Positions 18,223 to 26,930 are shown, counted from the first letter of the stretch. The stretch is 64,000 nt of DNA from Rhinopithecimicrobium faecis (GCA_017942165.1 JAGKSB010000005.1:62001-126000), one strand, 5' to 3'. A program made the numbers and translations. The notes: generated by a model not told the origin, from the sequence alone.

Positions 18223-18699
18223 ATGAACTATTTACAGCTAATCTTTGTACTTCTGCTAACTGCAACAAGTACTTCCACCTGGGCGCAAAGAAATATGCCG
18301 CAGACCACGACGGTACAGCAAGATTCTGCCCGCCAAATAATTGAAAAATTTGTTCAGGATTTAAATAATCCAGCCCTAGCGAACGATGTTATCTTAAGTC
18401 AGCATATCCTTTTGCAGCAACCATTAACCGATGAGTTCTTTGAATATCTCAGCTATAGCATTGCGACATTAAGGTTAAATATACAGCAGAAAGATCTCTC
18501 CCAATTGGAGTATATCCCCTTTATCAAACTTCCAAAAAAAGATATCCGAGACATTGATTTAGAAGGCAACGATCCGCAAGCGATCTACTTTATAAAATAC
18601 CGCGATAAGCTGGTATTCCCCGTGCTGCTAAAGGATGGAAAGATTAAATCGTTTACTTTGGTATCGAATGGCGAGTACGCACACTTTATTAATTATTAA
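18223..18699 (+). CDS. Secreted protein of unknown function
   Basis: A 158-residue protein with a clear signal peptide (MNYLQLIFVLLLTATSTSTWAQ, cleavage after AQ). The mature part is helical, then beta-rich (IYFIKYRDKLVFPVLLKDGK; IKSFTLVSNGEYAHF), which suggests a small mixed alpha/beta domain. I do not recognise the family and see no catalytic motif. It lies between the DUF2795 terminator and the trp promoter and is likely transcribed on its own. The ATG is 25 bases after the preceding terminator. Confidence 0.7.
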   Translation: MNYLQLIFVLLLTATSTSTWAQRNMPQTTTVQQDSARQIIEKFVQDLNNPALANDVILSQHILLQQPLTDEFFEYLSYSIATLRLNIQQKDLSQLEYIPFIKLPKKDIRDIDLEGNDPQAIYFIKYRDKLVFPVLLKDGKIKSFTLVSNGEYAHFINY

Positions 18700-18777
18700 A
18701 GGTGCGCTATATTAAATTAATAAAATAGCAACACAGCTACATTTTTATTATAAAAAATGAAAAATATAGGATATATC

Positions 18778-18808
18778 TTGCTTTTCTAAAAACTATATTC
18801 CATATTTG
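18778..18808 (+). promoter_or_regulatory. Promoter of the trp operon
   Basis: TTG at 18778-18780, 20 bases, then CATATTTG at 18801-18808 (one mismatch to TAnnTTTG). The predicted start of transcription near 18815 lies about ten bases before the leader peptide ATG. Confidence 0.65.
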
Positions 18809-18825
18809 TGTATCTGAGTAAAACA

Positions 18826-18873
18826 ATGAAAAAAAACGTAGTAAATAACGCATGGTGGTGGCACAACAGTTAA
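18826..18873 (+). CDS. trpL: trp operon leader peptide
   Basis: A 15-codon reading frame: MKKNVVNNAWWWHNS, stop. Three consecutive Trp codons (18853-18861) sit just before the stop and overlap the first arm of the attenuator. A ribosome stalled there for lack of charged tRNA-Trp would free region 2 to pair with region 3 and prevent termination. No coding function is expected beyond this. Placement between a promoter and trpD, together with the downstream terminator, makes the call firm although the frame is far below gene-finder limits. Confidence 0.9.
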   Translation: MKKNVVNNAWWWHNS

Positions 18874-18954
18874 TGTTGTGGCGGTCACTTATTGCATGAA
18901 TTTATTTACACATCAATTTATAGTGGGCTTGCCTTTTTAGGTAAGCCTTTTTTT
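18862..18954 (+). promoter_or_regulatory. Tryptophan attenuator upstream of trpD
   Basis: Hairpin 1:2 is CACAACA (18862-18868) with TGTTGTG (18874-18880). The anti-terminator 2:3 pairs GGCGGTCACT (18880-18889) with AGTGGGCTTGCC (18922-18933) using G-U pairs and a small bulge. The terminator 3:4 is GGCTTGCC (18926-18933), loop TTTTTA, GGTAAGCC (18940-18947) and a 7-base T run. The 2:3 pairing excludes both other hairpins. This is the classical translation-coupled attenuation design. Confidence 0.88.
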
Positions 18955-18966
18955 ATGACGTAAAAT

Positions 18967-19956
18967 ATGAAAAAGATATTAGCACATTTGTTTGAATATA
19001 AAAGTTTTTCGCGGGAACAAGCCTATGAAATACTGACCCATATCGCTACGGGAAAATACGACAGCCATCAAATTGCTGCTTTTATGACAGCCTATGGTAT
19101 GCGTAGCATTCGTGTGGAAGAACTTGCTGGATTTCGGGATGCCATGTATGATTTATGTCTAAAATTAGACTTCTCAGGCTACGATCTAATCGATCTCTGT
19201 GGCACAGGAGGGGACGGCAAAAACACGTTTAATATATCCACGCTATCATCTTTTATCGTCGCAGGAACAGGCCATAAGGTAGCAAAGCACGGCAATATCG
19301 GTGTTTCCTCAGGCTGTGGCTCATCGAATGTCATGGAATATCTAGGCTACCAGTTTACCAATGATGAGGGCAAAATTCGTCAGCAGCTTGACGAAGCAAA
19401 TATCTGCTTTTTACATGCCCCGCTATTTCATCCTGCGATGAAAACGGTCGCTCCTATTCGTAGAGCCCTTGGCGTAAAGACCTTTTTTAATATGCTAGGC
19501 CCCTTAACCAATCCTGCAAACCCTAAGTTTCAAGCTGTAGGCGTATTCAGCCTGGAGCTCGCTCGCTTATATGGTTATTTGTACCAACAAACAGACAAGG
19601 AATATAGCATTATACATTCCCTAGATGGCTACGATGAAATCGCTATGACAGGCGACTTTAAGGTGATCACGCCTACCGGAGAACAGTATTATACCATCCC
19701 CCAATTAGGGTTTGAAAAAGTTCCTGCAGCACGCCTTTCCGGTGGTGATACCGTAGAAGAGGCCGCCACCATCTTCAAGAATATTCTTATGGGTGACGGC
19801 GATGAGGTTCAAAATAATGTGGTGCTTACGAATGCCGCATTTGCCCTACGTACCTTTCATCCTACACGCTCTTTTGCCGACTGCTATTACGAGGTAGAGG
19901 AATCTTTGGTCAGCAAACGTGCGCTCGACTCTTTTAAGAAATTAATCCACGCTTAA
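18967..19956 (+). CDS. trpD: Anthranilate phosphoribosyltransferase
   Basis: Second step of tryptophan synthesis: transfers phosphoribose from PRPP to anthranilate. The 329-residue protein has the PRPP-binding DLCGTGGDGKNTFNIST, KHGNIGVSSGCGSSNVME (anthranilate/PRPP contacts) and RALGVKTFFNMLGPLTNPA. It is the first structural gene after the attenuator, where trpE would be expected in most bacteria; trpE and trpG are absent here. trpF begins 5 bases after its stop. Confidence 0.95.
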   Translation: MKKILAHLFEYKSFSREQAYEILTHIATGKYDSHQIAAFMTAYGMRSIRVEELAGFRDAMYDLCLKLDFSGYDLIDLCGTGGDGKNTFNISTLSSFIVAGTGHKVAKHGNIGVSSGCGSSNVMEYLGYQFTNDEGKIRQQLDEANICFLHAPLFHPAMKTVAPIRRALGVKTFFNMLGPLTNPANPKFQAVGVFSLELARLYGYLYQQTDKEYSIIHSLDGYDEIAMTGDFKVITPTGEQYYTIPQLGFEKVPAARLSGGDTVEEAATIFKNILMGDGDEVQNNVVLTNAAFALRTFHPTRSFADCYYEVEESLVSKRALDSFKKLIHA

Positions 19957-19960
19957 CACC

Positions 19961-20593
19961 ATGAAGTTGATAAAAGTCTGTGGGATGAAATATCCTCAAA
20001 ATATACAAGATGTAATAAACCTTCAGGTAGACTACATGGGCTTTATATGCTATTCCAAGTCCCCAAGATATATTGAGCACGAGCAGGCTAATTTCATCAA
20101 AGAACTCCCTATTGCTAAAGTAGGCGTTTTTGTCAATGCCCCCTTACCAGAAATATTAGCCGCCGTGGCCACCTATGGTTTTCAGACCATCCAATTACAT
20201 GGACAGGAAACGGCTGCCGACTGTGCGGCCATACGCGGAGAAGGACTGCAGGTATTTAAAGCTTTTGGCATCGACGACACCTTTGACTGGAACCAGTTGA
20301 AAGCCTATGAAGGACAGGTAGACAGCCTACTATTCGACACCAAATCCGCAGCCCATGGAGGTACAGGCCAGACTTTTGACTGGAACCTGCTGAGTCAATA
20401 CCCCTTAACGACCCCTTACTTCTTGAGTGGGGGACTGCGTATAGAAAATATACAACAAGCCTTACAACTGCAGGACACCCGTTTTATAGGCCTAGATTTA
20501 AACTCTAGGTTTGAGCTACACCCCGCAGTAAAGGATATAAAATTATTAGAAAATACATTAAAAATCATTCGAGATGAGCAAGTATCAAGTTAA
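19961..20593 (+). CDS. trpF: Phosphoribosylanthranilate isomerase
   Basis: Third step of tryptophan synthesis (Amadori rearrangement to CdRP), a single-domain TIM barrel of 210 residues. The catalytic Cys is in [10 protein letters not shown], and the phosphate and acid residues are in [18 protein letters not shown] and [10 protein letters not shown], with GLDLNSRFE near the end. It follows trpD directly, so trpC, usually found between them, is missing. Its 3' end overlaps trpB by 20 bases, implying translational coupling. Confidence 0.95.
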   Translation: MKLIKVCGMKYPQNIQDVINLQVDYMGFICYSKSPRYIEHEQANFIKELPIAKVGVFVNAPLPEILAAVATYGFQTIQLHGQETAADCAAIRGEGLQVFKAFGIDDTFDWNQLKAYEGQVDSLLFDTKSAAHGGTGQTFDWNLLSQYPLTTPYFLSGGLRIENIQQALQLQDTRFIGLDLNSRFELHPAVKDIKLLENTLKIIRDEQVSS

Positions 20594-21758
20594 TGAAAAA
20601 GGATATTATGGCAATTTTGGAGGCGCTTATATTCCAGAGATGCTTTACCCTAATGTAGAAGAGCTACGCCAGCAATATCTTTCTATTATAGAAGAACCCG
20701 AATTTCAAGCTGCCTATAATCAACTTTTAAGAGATTATGTAGGCCGCCCTTCCCCCTTATATCTTGCCCCTCGACTATCAGAACGCTATGGTGCAAATAT
20801 CTTTTTAAAGCGAGAGGATTTAAATCATACTGGAGCCCATAAAATTAACAATACCATTGGGCAGATTCTGCTTGCTGAGCGCCTAGGCAAAAAACGTATT
20901 ATTGCCGAGACCGGTGCCGGACAGCATGGAGTTGCCACAGCGACGGTATGTGCCCTAAAAGGCCTCGAGTGTATTGTATATATGGGGGCCATCGATATCG
21001 AACGCCAAGCACCAAATGTGGCGCGCATGAAGATGATGGGTGCCAAGGTGGTAGCCGCAACTTCAGGCTCCCAAACACTGAAAGATGCGACCAATGAAGC
21101 GTTGAGAGACTGGATAAATAATCCCTTAGACACACACTATATCATCGGCTCCGTAGTAGGCCCTCATCCCTACCCGGATATGGTCGCTAGATTTCAATCT
21201 ATTATCTCCGAAGAGACGAAAAGACAGCTTCTTGAAAAGACAGGTACCGACAGCCCGGACTATGTGCTAGCCTGTGTAGGAGGAGGATCCAACGCTGCGG
21301 GTATGTTCTACCACTTCCTCGACGATGAGCAAGTAGCGCTTATTGCGATTGAAGCAGCAGGACATGGTGTAGATTCTGGAGAGACCGCAGCCACAACAGC
21401 CTTGGGTAAAGAAGGCGTATTACATGGCTCACGCTCTATCCTGATGCAGACAGCTGACGGACAAGTCGTCGAGCCCTACTCCATCTCTGCAGGCTTAGAC
21501 TATCCAGGAATAGGTCCACAGCACGCCTGGTTATTCAAATCCGGAAGAGGAAAGTATGTCAGCATCACCGATGATGAAGCTATGCAAGCAGGCTTACGCC
21601 TTACGCAGTTGGAAGGAATTATTCCGGCGATAGAAAGTGCCCATGCCTTAGCATATTTAGAGAAAATGACTTTTAAAAAATCAGATAATGTCGTTGTTTG
21701 CCTTTCTGGACGTGGCGATAAAGATTTAGATAACTACATGAAATATTTTGATTTATAA
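20574..21758 (+). CDS. trpB: Tryptophan synthase beta chain
   Basis: PLP enzyme joining indole and serine to give tryptophan. At 394 residues it has normal length. The PLP lysine is in [14 protein letters not shown], followed by [12 protein letters not shown], the phosphate-binding [12 protein letters not shown] and [12 protein letters not shown]. The start [10 protein letters not shown] lies inside trpF (20-base overlap). It is the canonical TrpB1 type that pairs with TrpA, encoded one base after the trpB stop. Confidence 0.96.
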   Translation: MSKYQVNEKGYYGNFGGAYIPEMLYPNVEELRQQYLSIIEEPEFQAAYNQLLRDYVGRPSPLYLAPRLSERYGANIFLKREDLNHTGAHKINNTIGQILLAERLGKKRIIAETGAGQHGVATATVCALKGLECIVYMGAIDIERQAPNVARMKMMGAKVVAATSGSQTLKDATNEALRDWINNPLDTHYIIGSVVGPHPYPDMVARFQSIISEETKRQLLEKTGTDSPDYVLACVGGGSNAAGMFYHFLDDEQVALIAIEAAGHGVDSGETAATTALGKEGVLHGSRSILMQTADGQVVEPYSISAGLDYPGIGPQHAWLFKSGRGKYVSITDDEAMQAGLRLTQLEGIIPAIESAHALAYLEKMTFKKSDNVVVCLSGRGDKDLDNYMKYFDL

Positions 21759-21759
21759 G

Positions 21760-22521
21760 ATGGAAAATATACAAAAGAAAGAAGGACAACGTCTTTTATC
21801 GATTTATTATACCGCGGGATACCCGACCTTGGACAGCACCTTACCAATTGCCAAAGAACTCGCTAACGCAGGTGCCGACTTCTTAGAGATCGGCTTCCCC
21901 TATTCCGACCCTGTAGCTGATGGACCCGTTATTCAACACAGCTCTGAACAGGCATTAATAAACGGTATGTGTGTAGAAAAACTCTTTGAGCAATTAAAAG
22001 ATTTACGTCAGGAAGTGAAAATCCCTGTTTTCTTAATGGGTTACTTCAACCCTGTCTTGCAATATGGTGTGCAACGCTTCTGTGAAGCTTGCAAAGCCGT
22101 CGGTGTTCAAGGAGTTATTATTCCCGATCTCCCAATCTCAGAATATGAAGACCTCTATGCGGATATCTTTAAAGCTAATAACCTCAGCAATATTTTTATT
22201 GTGACTCCGCAAACATCGGAAGACCGTATTTTGAAGATTGACAAACTTTCGACAAGCTTTATCTATCTATTATCTTCAAATTCTGTGACAGGAAGCACCT
22301 TGGAAGTAGGCGAAAGCACAGCAGCATATTTCCAACGTATTCAAGATATGAATCTTAAAAATCCCCTAGTGATTGGATTTGGTATAGCTACTAAGGAAAC
22401 TTTTGATAAAGCGACAGATATTGCCGATGGAGCGATAATAGGGACGGCTTTCGTACGTCAATTAGCAAGCCCCAATTATATGGAGCGTATCAAAGATTTT
22501 ATAGAAGAAATAAAAGGCTAA
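21760..22521 (+). CDS. trpA: Tryptophan synthase alpha chain
   Basis: Cleaves indole-3-glycerol phosphate to indole, which is channelled to TrpB. 253 residues; the catalytic Glu is in FLEIGFPYSDPVADGPVIQ (with the Asp ligand), and the phosphate site is in LLSSNSVTGS and IGFGIATKET. I choose ATG 21760, one base after the trpB stop, over an upstream TTG inside trpB. It ends the operon, followed by a strong terminator. Confidence 0.95.
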   Translation: MENIQKKEGQRLLSIYYTAGYPTLDSTLPIAKELANAGADFLEIGFPYSDPVADGPVIQHSSEQALINGMCVEKLFEQLKDLRQEVKIPVFLMGYFNPVLQYGVQRFCEACKAVGVQGVIIPDLPISEYEDLYADIFKANNLSNIFIVTPQTSEDRILKIDKLSTSFIYLLSSNSVTGSTLEVGESTAAYFQRIQDMNLKNPLVIGFGIATKETFDKATDIADGAIIGTAFVRQLASPNYMERIKDFIEEIKG

Positions 22522-22537
22522 AGACAGGATTTAATCG

Positions 22538-22576
22538 AAAAGGCTTCTTGAAGTGTAGACTTCAAGAAGCCTTTTT
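22538..22576. terminator. trp operon terminator, also facing the PepSY-like gene
   Basis: AAAAGGCTTCTTGAAGT, loop GTAG, ACTTCAAGAAGCCTTTTT: a 17-bp stem with A and T runs on either side, fit for both strands. Confidence 0.92.
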
Positions 22577-22585
22577 ATTTACCCA

Positions 22586-23035
22586 CTAGGAGCTGGTAAT
22601 TTTATCGACAATTTTTCCCGAAGGAAGGATATAAATAGTGACAGACTTATTTTTATTTTCCAATGCTATCTTATAATAGACTTTAGCCTTAAAGCGCACA
22701 TAAGTTACCTCATCAATTTTGTAAGAAGGATAGCTCCGCGTAATTATTGCAGGAATCGCTGGAGGCAGATCATCGACCTTAATCTTTTGCTTATGCTTCA
22801 AAATATCTCCGTTGGACGCCAGTAGAAGCTCATGCTCCTGCCAAGGCTTACCTTTATAAAATTCAACCTTATAAGTGTTGTCCTCCTTTTTCTTCCATGC
22901 TAAATCTTTCGCTTTTGGAAAGTTTTGTAAGACGCTATTTAATACTATAGCGGGAACTTGATCTTCAGTAATACGCTGCGCTACAGCCTGCCCAAAGAGC
23001 ATGAAAATCGATAATAGCGTAAGTAAATAATTCAT
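22586..23035 (-). CDS. Secreted PepSY-like (BLIP-like) domain protein
   Basis: A 149-residue exported protein with signal peptide (cleavage after QAVAQ). The mature part is two repeats of the Bacteroidota PepSY-like fold (DUF2874 type): ILQ-like NSVLQNFPKAKDLAWKKKED with YKVEFYKGK, then RSYPSYKIDEVTY with YYKIALENKNKS. Such proteins are periplasmic, of unknown role, and resemble the beta-lactamase-inhibitor-like fold. It is monocistronic and convergent with the trp operon. A TATATTTG box is found at 23053-23060 on its upstream side. Confidence 0.78.
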   Translation of the reverse strand: MNYLLTLLSIFMLFGQAVAQRITEDQVPAIVLNSVLQNFPKAKDLAWKKKEDNTYKVEFYKGKPWQEHELLLASNGDILKHKQKIKVDDLPPAIPAIITRSYPSYKIDEVTYVRFKAKVYYKIALENKNKSVTIYILPSGKIVDKITSS

Positions 23036-23130
23036 CGTTACTAAATATGCTACAAATATAAGCTACCGAAATGGGAAAAATTTGGGAATAAAATACTGGG
23101 AACTATACATTTATTAAGTACCTTTATCGT

Positions 23131-23544
23131 GTGAAGCAATTTATCGTCTATATACTAGCATTTTTCTACTGTCTTACGGCCAGTAGTGCTTCCCTATATA
23201 TACACCATTGCCAAGGAATTACAGCGAAGGTCTCCCTTAGCGACTCCACGGAAGAAGACCGTGCTGAATGCCCATTATGTGCCGATAAGGCAGCAAAATC
23301 ATGTCATTCAAAAGGATGTAACGACGTACGTGTAGACCTTAAGAATACCGACGACAGCTACTTAGCTTCCGCACATGCTGTACCTTTTGTGGCGATGCTT
23401 CCAACGAGTATCCCCTTACCTTGGCTTTCAAGAAAATGTTTTGAGCGCTTAGCTGTGGACTTACAAACTCCCCTGCTGGAGCACAAATTATTAAACATCT
23501 ATCAAATCCCCCCTTATCTTAAGAACTGTATTTTCAGAATTTGA
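23131..23544 (+). CDS. HYC_CC_PP family protein (Cys/His-rich, exported)
   Basis: A 137-residue protein that starts with GTG and has an N-terminal hydrophobic export segment (FIVYILAFFYCLTASSASLY). It carries a Cys/His-rich stretch: YIHHCQG, AECPLCADKAAKSC and HSKGCNDV, and near the end a YQIPPYL segment. These are the marks of the Bacteroidota HYC_CC_PP family. The spaced Cys/His pattern suggests metal binding, but no function is established. The TonB receptor with an HMA domain follows 105 bases downstream on the same strand, so a shared metal-related task, most likely copper, is inferred. Confidence 0.75.
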   Translation: MKQFIVYILAFFYCLTASSASLYIHHCQGITAKVSLSDSTEEDRAECPLCADKAAKSCHSKGCNDVRVDLKNTDDSYLASAHAVPFVAMLPTSIPLPWLSRKCFERLAVDLQTPLLEHKLLNIYQIPPYLKNCIFRI

Positions 23545-23568
23545 TTATTTCCTTTTCCCGTTAACATC

Positions 23569-23619
23569 CCTAATGTCGCGGACATTAGGCTTACAGCTTT
23601 TAGCCTAGGCTAAAAAGCT
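23569..23619 (+). promoter_or_regulatory. Two adjacent hairpins before the HMA TonB receptor
   Basis: CCTAATGTC, loop GCG, GACATTAGG (23569-23589) and, 5 bases on, AGCTTTTAGCC with GGCTAAAAAGCT (23595-23619, one bulge). Neither has a T run directly after it, so simple termination is unlikely. They could be an operator, an mRNA-stability element or part of a leader. Confidence 0.4.
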
Positions 23620-23649
23620 TGACAATTTACTAGGAAAATAATTTAAAAC

Positions 23650-26217
23650 ATGAAGTATCTCTTATTACTAATAAGCAGCCTATTTTTTTATGGAGCTGAC
23701 CTTAACGCGGCGTCTTATCTTTCAGATACCACCGCACTTTTACACGTTGCAGGAAACTGCGATATGTGCAAACAACGCATTGAAAAAGCTAGCCTTTCCC
23801 TTCCTGCCGTAAAAAAAGCAGTATGGCAGTCTGAGACGCAGCAGCTGCAAATAACCTTCCAACCTGAGAAAACAACCCTATCCGATATTCGACAGGCCAT
23901 CGCCGCTGTAGGGCACGATGTAGACAGTATAAAGGCTCCTACAGAAGTTTACGATAAATTACACAGCTGTTGTTTATACCCTCGCTTAGGGGAGGAAAAT
24001 ACTTTGCATGCCAAAATGCCCACAGTGGCTAGCAATCAACTCTTAGGTGTTGTCGTCCGAGCAGATAGCCACGGAAATTTAACGCCACTGGTGGGGGCAA
24101 CGATCGCCTACGAAGGTTTTCCAACAGCCACCTTGCAGACGGATGCTGAAGGAATCTTTAAGCTTACCTTAGCAAATGAATCACCTATATTAGTAGTTAG
24201 CTATACCGGTATGCAGCCCCTACGTATTACCGTTAAAAACATCAAAAACACCTTGGTCATTCAAGCAAAAGACAATGTGCTGGAAGAAGTAATTGTTCAA
24301 GGGAATAGACAGACAGCTTACTTATCAAAAATAAGTCCCTTACGTATAGAAGTAATCACGGCAAAAGATCTGTTAAAAGCCGCCTGTTGTGACCTTAGTG
24401 AGAGCTTCGAAACAAATGCTACGGTAGATGTTGCCTCTTCAGATGCCATATCGGGGGCCAAGCAGATACAACTTTTAGGTCTTGGTGGCAGCTACACGCA
24501 GCTTACAGTAGAGAATTTACCTGGACCTCGTGGGCTCGCAATACCTTTGGGATTAAACAGTATTGCCGGTCCATGGATCGAATCTATACAGGTTTCCAAA
24601 GGTGTGGGTTCTGTTGCTAATGGCTACGAAAGCATGGCCGGACAAATTAATGTGGAGCTTAAGAAACCTCAAAATTCCGAGCAGCTATACTTTAATAGTT
24701 ATGCCAACAGCATGGGAAGAAAAGATTTCAATCTTAATTTAGCGCATAAAATATCCAACAATTGGTCTGTAGGCGTGCTTCTTCACGATAATATCTCCAC
24801 GAAGAAAGATATGGACGTCACTAAAAATGGCTTCCGTGACCTGCCGACAGGGAATCTATTTTCAGGAATAAACCGCTGGGCATATCAGAATGACAAAGGG
24901 TTTATGGCACAATTTGGTGTTAAATACCTAAAAGATGACCGTACGGGTGGCGCAATATCTTTCGACCCTTCAGAAGATAAGGGCAGCACAACAACCTATG
25001 GTTTAGGATTTGATATCCAACGGATGGAAGCCTTTGCTAAGTTGGGATATATATTCCCTACTAGGAAACAACGAAGTATAGGCCTACAGCTTTCCACCTC
25101 TGACTACGATCAAAAGAGCTATTTTGGTATAACTTCCTATAAGGCTGATCAACAGAATTACTATGCTAACTTACTTTTTCAAGATATCATAGGATCCAGC
25201 GCACATAAATACCGCATCGGTGCTTCCCTAACCTCGGATAGATACACAGAACAGGTGGATGCACAGCTTTATGAGCGTCGGGAAACCGTTTCGGGAATTT
25301 TTGGAGAATACACCTTTAGCCCATCGGAGAAATTTGATGCCGTATTAGGCATGCGTGGGGACTACAACAGCCTCTATGGCTGGTTTGCCACCCCCAGAAT
25401 ACAGCTTCACTATGCCCCAACCATGGGTACAGACTTACGAGTTTCCGCGGGTAGAGGCCAAAGAACAGCCAATATATTTGCTGAAAATACCGCCCTTTTT
25501 GCAAGCTCTAGGACCTGGCGCATTCAGCATAATAATGACCTGACTAAAGCCTATGGTCTTTCTCCTGAGGTATCCTGGAATATGGGCTTCAGCATCGACC
25601 AGCAGGTAAATTTACTGGGACGTCCACTGGGAATTTCCCTTGAACTATTTCATACAAACTTCCAGAATCAAGTGGTCGTAGATTATGAGAATCCACGTGA
25701 AGTATCTTTTTATAATCTAGCGGGGAGCTCCTATTCTAACTCTTTCCAAGCGGAGATGAAATATACCCCTTTAAAAGGGTTAGACCTACGAATGGCTTAC
25801 AAATGGATGGATGTACAGACCGACTATAACACGGGACGTGCCAGCAAACCATTAATCGCCAAAAATCGCGGTCTTCTAAATCTGTCTTATGCAACCAATA
25901 ACGGGTGGAACATGGACTATACACTTCATATTGTAGGGCAAAAGCGCCTCCCTTCAACGGCCGAAAATCCAGCTCAATACCAGCTAGGCACACATTCTAA
26001 GACCTATCAAACGATGAATGCGCAGGTAAGCAAAACGGTAGGAAAGCGTAAGAATTTTACCCTTTATATTGGGGGGGAGAACTTGACAAACTATTTTCAA
26101 AAAACACCTATTATTGCCGCAGACCAACCTTTTGGGGATTACTTCGATAGCTCATTGGTATGGGGTCCACTCACAGGACGTATGTTCTATACAGGAATAA
26201 GATTCCATATCTTGTAG
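23650..26217 (+). CDS. TonB-dependent receptor with N-terminal heavy-metal (HMA) domain
   Basis: An 855-residue outer membrane receptor with unusual front domains. After the signal peptide there is an HMA-like domain (about residues 28-95; GNCDMCKQRIEKA, Cys37 and Cys40). A short linker with HSCCLYPRLG follows, then a carboxypeptidase-regulatory-like domain (about 130-215; TPLVGATIAYEGFP), the plug (LEEVIVQG; KAACCDLSESFETN; QLLGLGGSYTQ) and a 22-strand-type barrel ending in MFYTGIRFHIL. HMA domains bind Cu or Zn. Together with the Cys-rich partner upstream this suggests copper-related transport or sensing at the outer membrane. The substrate is not proven. No other gene follows in the operon. 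Confidence 0.9.
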   Translation: MKYLLLLISSLFFYGADLNAASYLSDTTALLHVAGNCDMCKQRIEKASLSLPAVKKAVWQSETQQLQITFQPEKTTLSDIRQAIAAVGHDVDSIKAPTEVYDKLHSCCLYPRLGEENTLHAKMPTVASNQLLGVVVRADSHGNLTPLVGATIAYEGFPTATLQTDAEGIFKLTLANESPILVVSYTGMQPLRITVKNIKNTLVIQAKDNVLEEVIVQGNRQTAYLSKISPLRIEVITAKDLLKAACCDLSESFETNATVDVASSDAISGAKQIQLLGLGGSYTQLTVENLPGPRGLAIPLGLNSIAGPWIESIQVSKGVGSVANGYESMAGQINVELKKPQNSEQLYFNSYANSMGRKDFNLNLAHKISNNWSVGVLLHDNISTKKDMDVTKNGFRDLPTGNLFSGINRWAYQNDKGFMAQFGVKYLKDDRTGGAISFDPSEDKGSTTTYGLGFDIQRMEAFAKLGYIFPTRKQRSIGLQLSTSDYDQKSYFGITSYKADQQNYYANLLFQDIIGSSAHKYRIGASLTSDRYTEQVDAQLYERRETVSGIFGEYTFSPSEKFDAVLGMRGDYNSLYGWFATPRIQLHYAPTMGTDLRVSAGRGQRTANIFAENTALFASSRTWRIQHNNDLTKAYGLSPEVSWNMGFSIDQQVNLLGRPLGISLELFHTNFQNQVVVDYENPREVSFYNLAGSSYSNSFQAEMKYTPLKGLDLRMAYKWMDVQTDYNTGRASKPLIAKNRGLLNLSYATNNGWNMDYTLHIVGQKRLPSTAENPAQYQLGTHSKTYQTMNAQVSKTVGKRKNFTLYIGGENLTNYFQKTPIIAADQPFGDYFDSSLVWGPLTGRMFYTGIRFHIL

Positions 26218-26262
26218 GGAATCTTATTCATTATATAATAGCTTATACAATTAGCTAAATAC

Positions 26263-26841
26263 TTAAAGGGTCTTTAACAACTGATAAAGTCTTGCTGTTG
26301 GCAAGCCTACAACGGTGTGATAAGACCCTTCAAGTTTTTCAATCCCTATGGCGCCTATCCATTCCTGAATGCCATATGAACCCGCTTTATCGTAGGGCTG
26401 AAAGGTATCTACATAATAGCTTATCTCCTCCGCTGTGAGTGGATAAAAAGTAACTGCTGTTTCCTCAACAAAGGTATGCACTTTCCCTAAATGCAAGATG
26501 GCTACCGCAGTCATCACCCTATGCTTGGCCGCAGAAAGCTGCTGAATTTCATAGATTGCTTCCTCCCTAGAAGCGGGTTTTCCGATAATTCTTCCTGCTG
26601 CGGACACAACGATGGTATCCGCTGTAATTACGAGTGAATCTCTAAAGTCGGCTTCAAAAGCTAACGCTTTCTGACGCGCAATATGAGTTACGATCTCCCT
26701 GGCTGATAGACTAGCGTCATAGGACTCATCGGTTTCACGAACAAGCACCGTTGCAGTTATGCCCATACTAGCTAGCAACTCCTTCCGTCGAGGGGAGTTT
26801 GAACCTAAAATAATGGGATACTTAGCAATATTCTCTAACAT
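26263..26841 (-). CDS. maf: Maf-family nucleotide pyrophosphatase
   Basis: House-cleaning enzyme that hydrolyses non-canonical or modified NTPs; the YhdE subgroup acts on dTTP/UTP. 192 residues with the family motif LGSNSPRRKELL at the N-terminus, ETDESYD, the catalytic Asp in ITADTIV, IGKPASREEA and YYVDTFQPYDKAGSYGIQE. It lies downstream of kdsC on the same strand. Its upstream region, including where a ribosome site would be, is entirely a 17/18-bp tandem repeat. Confidence 0.93.
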   Translation of the reverse strand: MLENIAKYPIILGSNSPRRKELLASMGITATVLVRETDESYDASLSAREIVTHIARQKALAFEADFRDSLVITADTIVVSAAGRIIGKPASREEAIYEIQQLSAAKHRVMTAVAILHLGKVHTFVEETAVTFYPLTAEEISYYVDTFQPYDKAGSYGIQEWIGAIGIEKLEGSYHTVVGLPTARLYQLLKTL

Positions 26842-26843
26842 GT

Positions 26844-26930
26844 TATATACGCTTTAATATTATATACTCTTTAATATTATATACTCTTTAATATTATATA
26901 CTCTTTATATGTTATATACTCTTTATATGT
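26844..26930. repeat. 17/18-bp tandem array between kdsC and maf
   Basis: Five units: three of 17 bp (TATATACKCTTTAATAT, 26844-26894; K is G in the first) and two of 18 bp (TATATACTCTTTATATGT, 26895-26930). The array begins 2 bases upstream of the maf start codon. At the other side it runs through the kdsC stop codon into its last codons. Uniform units without spacers exclude a CRISPR. Confidence 0.92.

Noticed and set aside
18815..18960. T-box or riboswitch before trpD
   Set aside because: No T-box sequence; the Trp codons and alternative hairpins explain the leader fully.
20825..21133. Antisense reading frames within trpB and other large genes
   Set aside because: They lie wholly inside well-identified genes, in complementary frames, without family features or signals.
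26844..26930. Possible CRISPR array
   Set aside because: Units are contiguous, 17-18 bp, AT-rich and without spacers; no cas genes.
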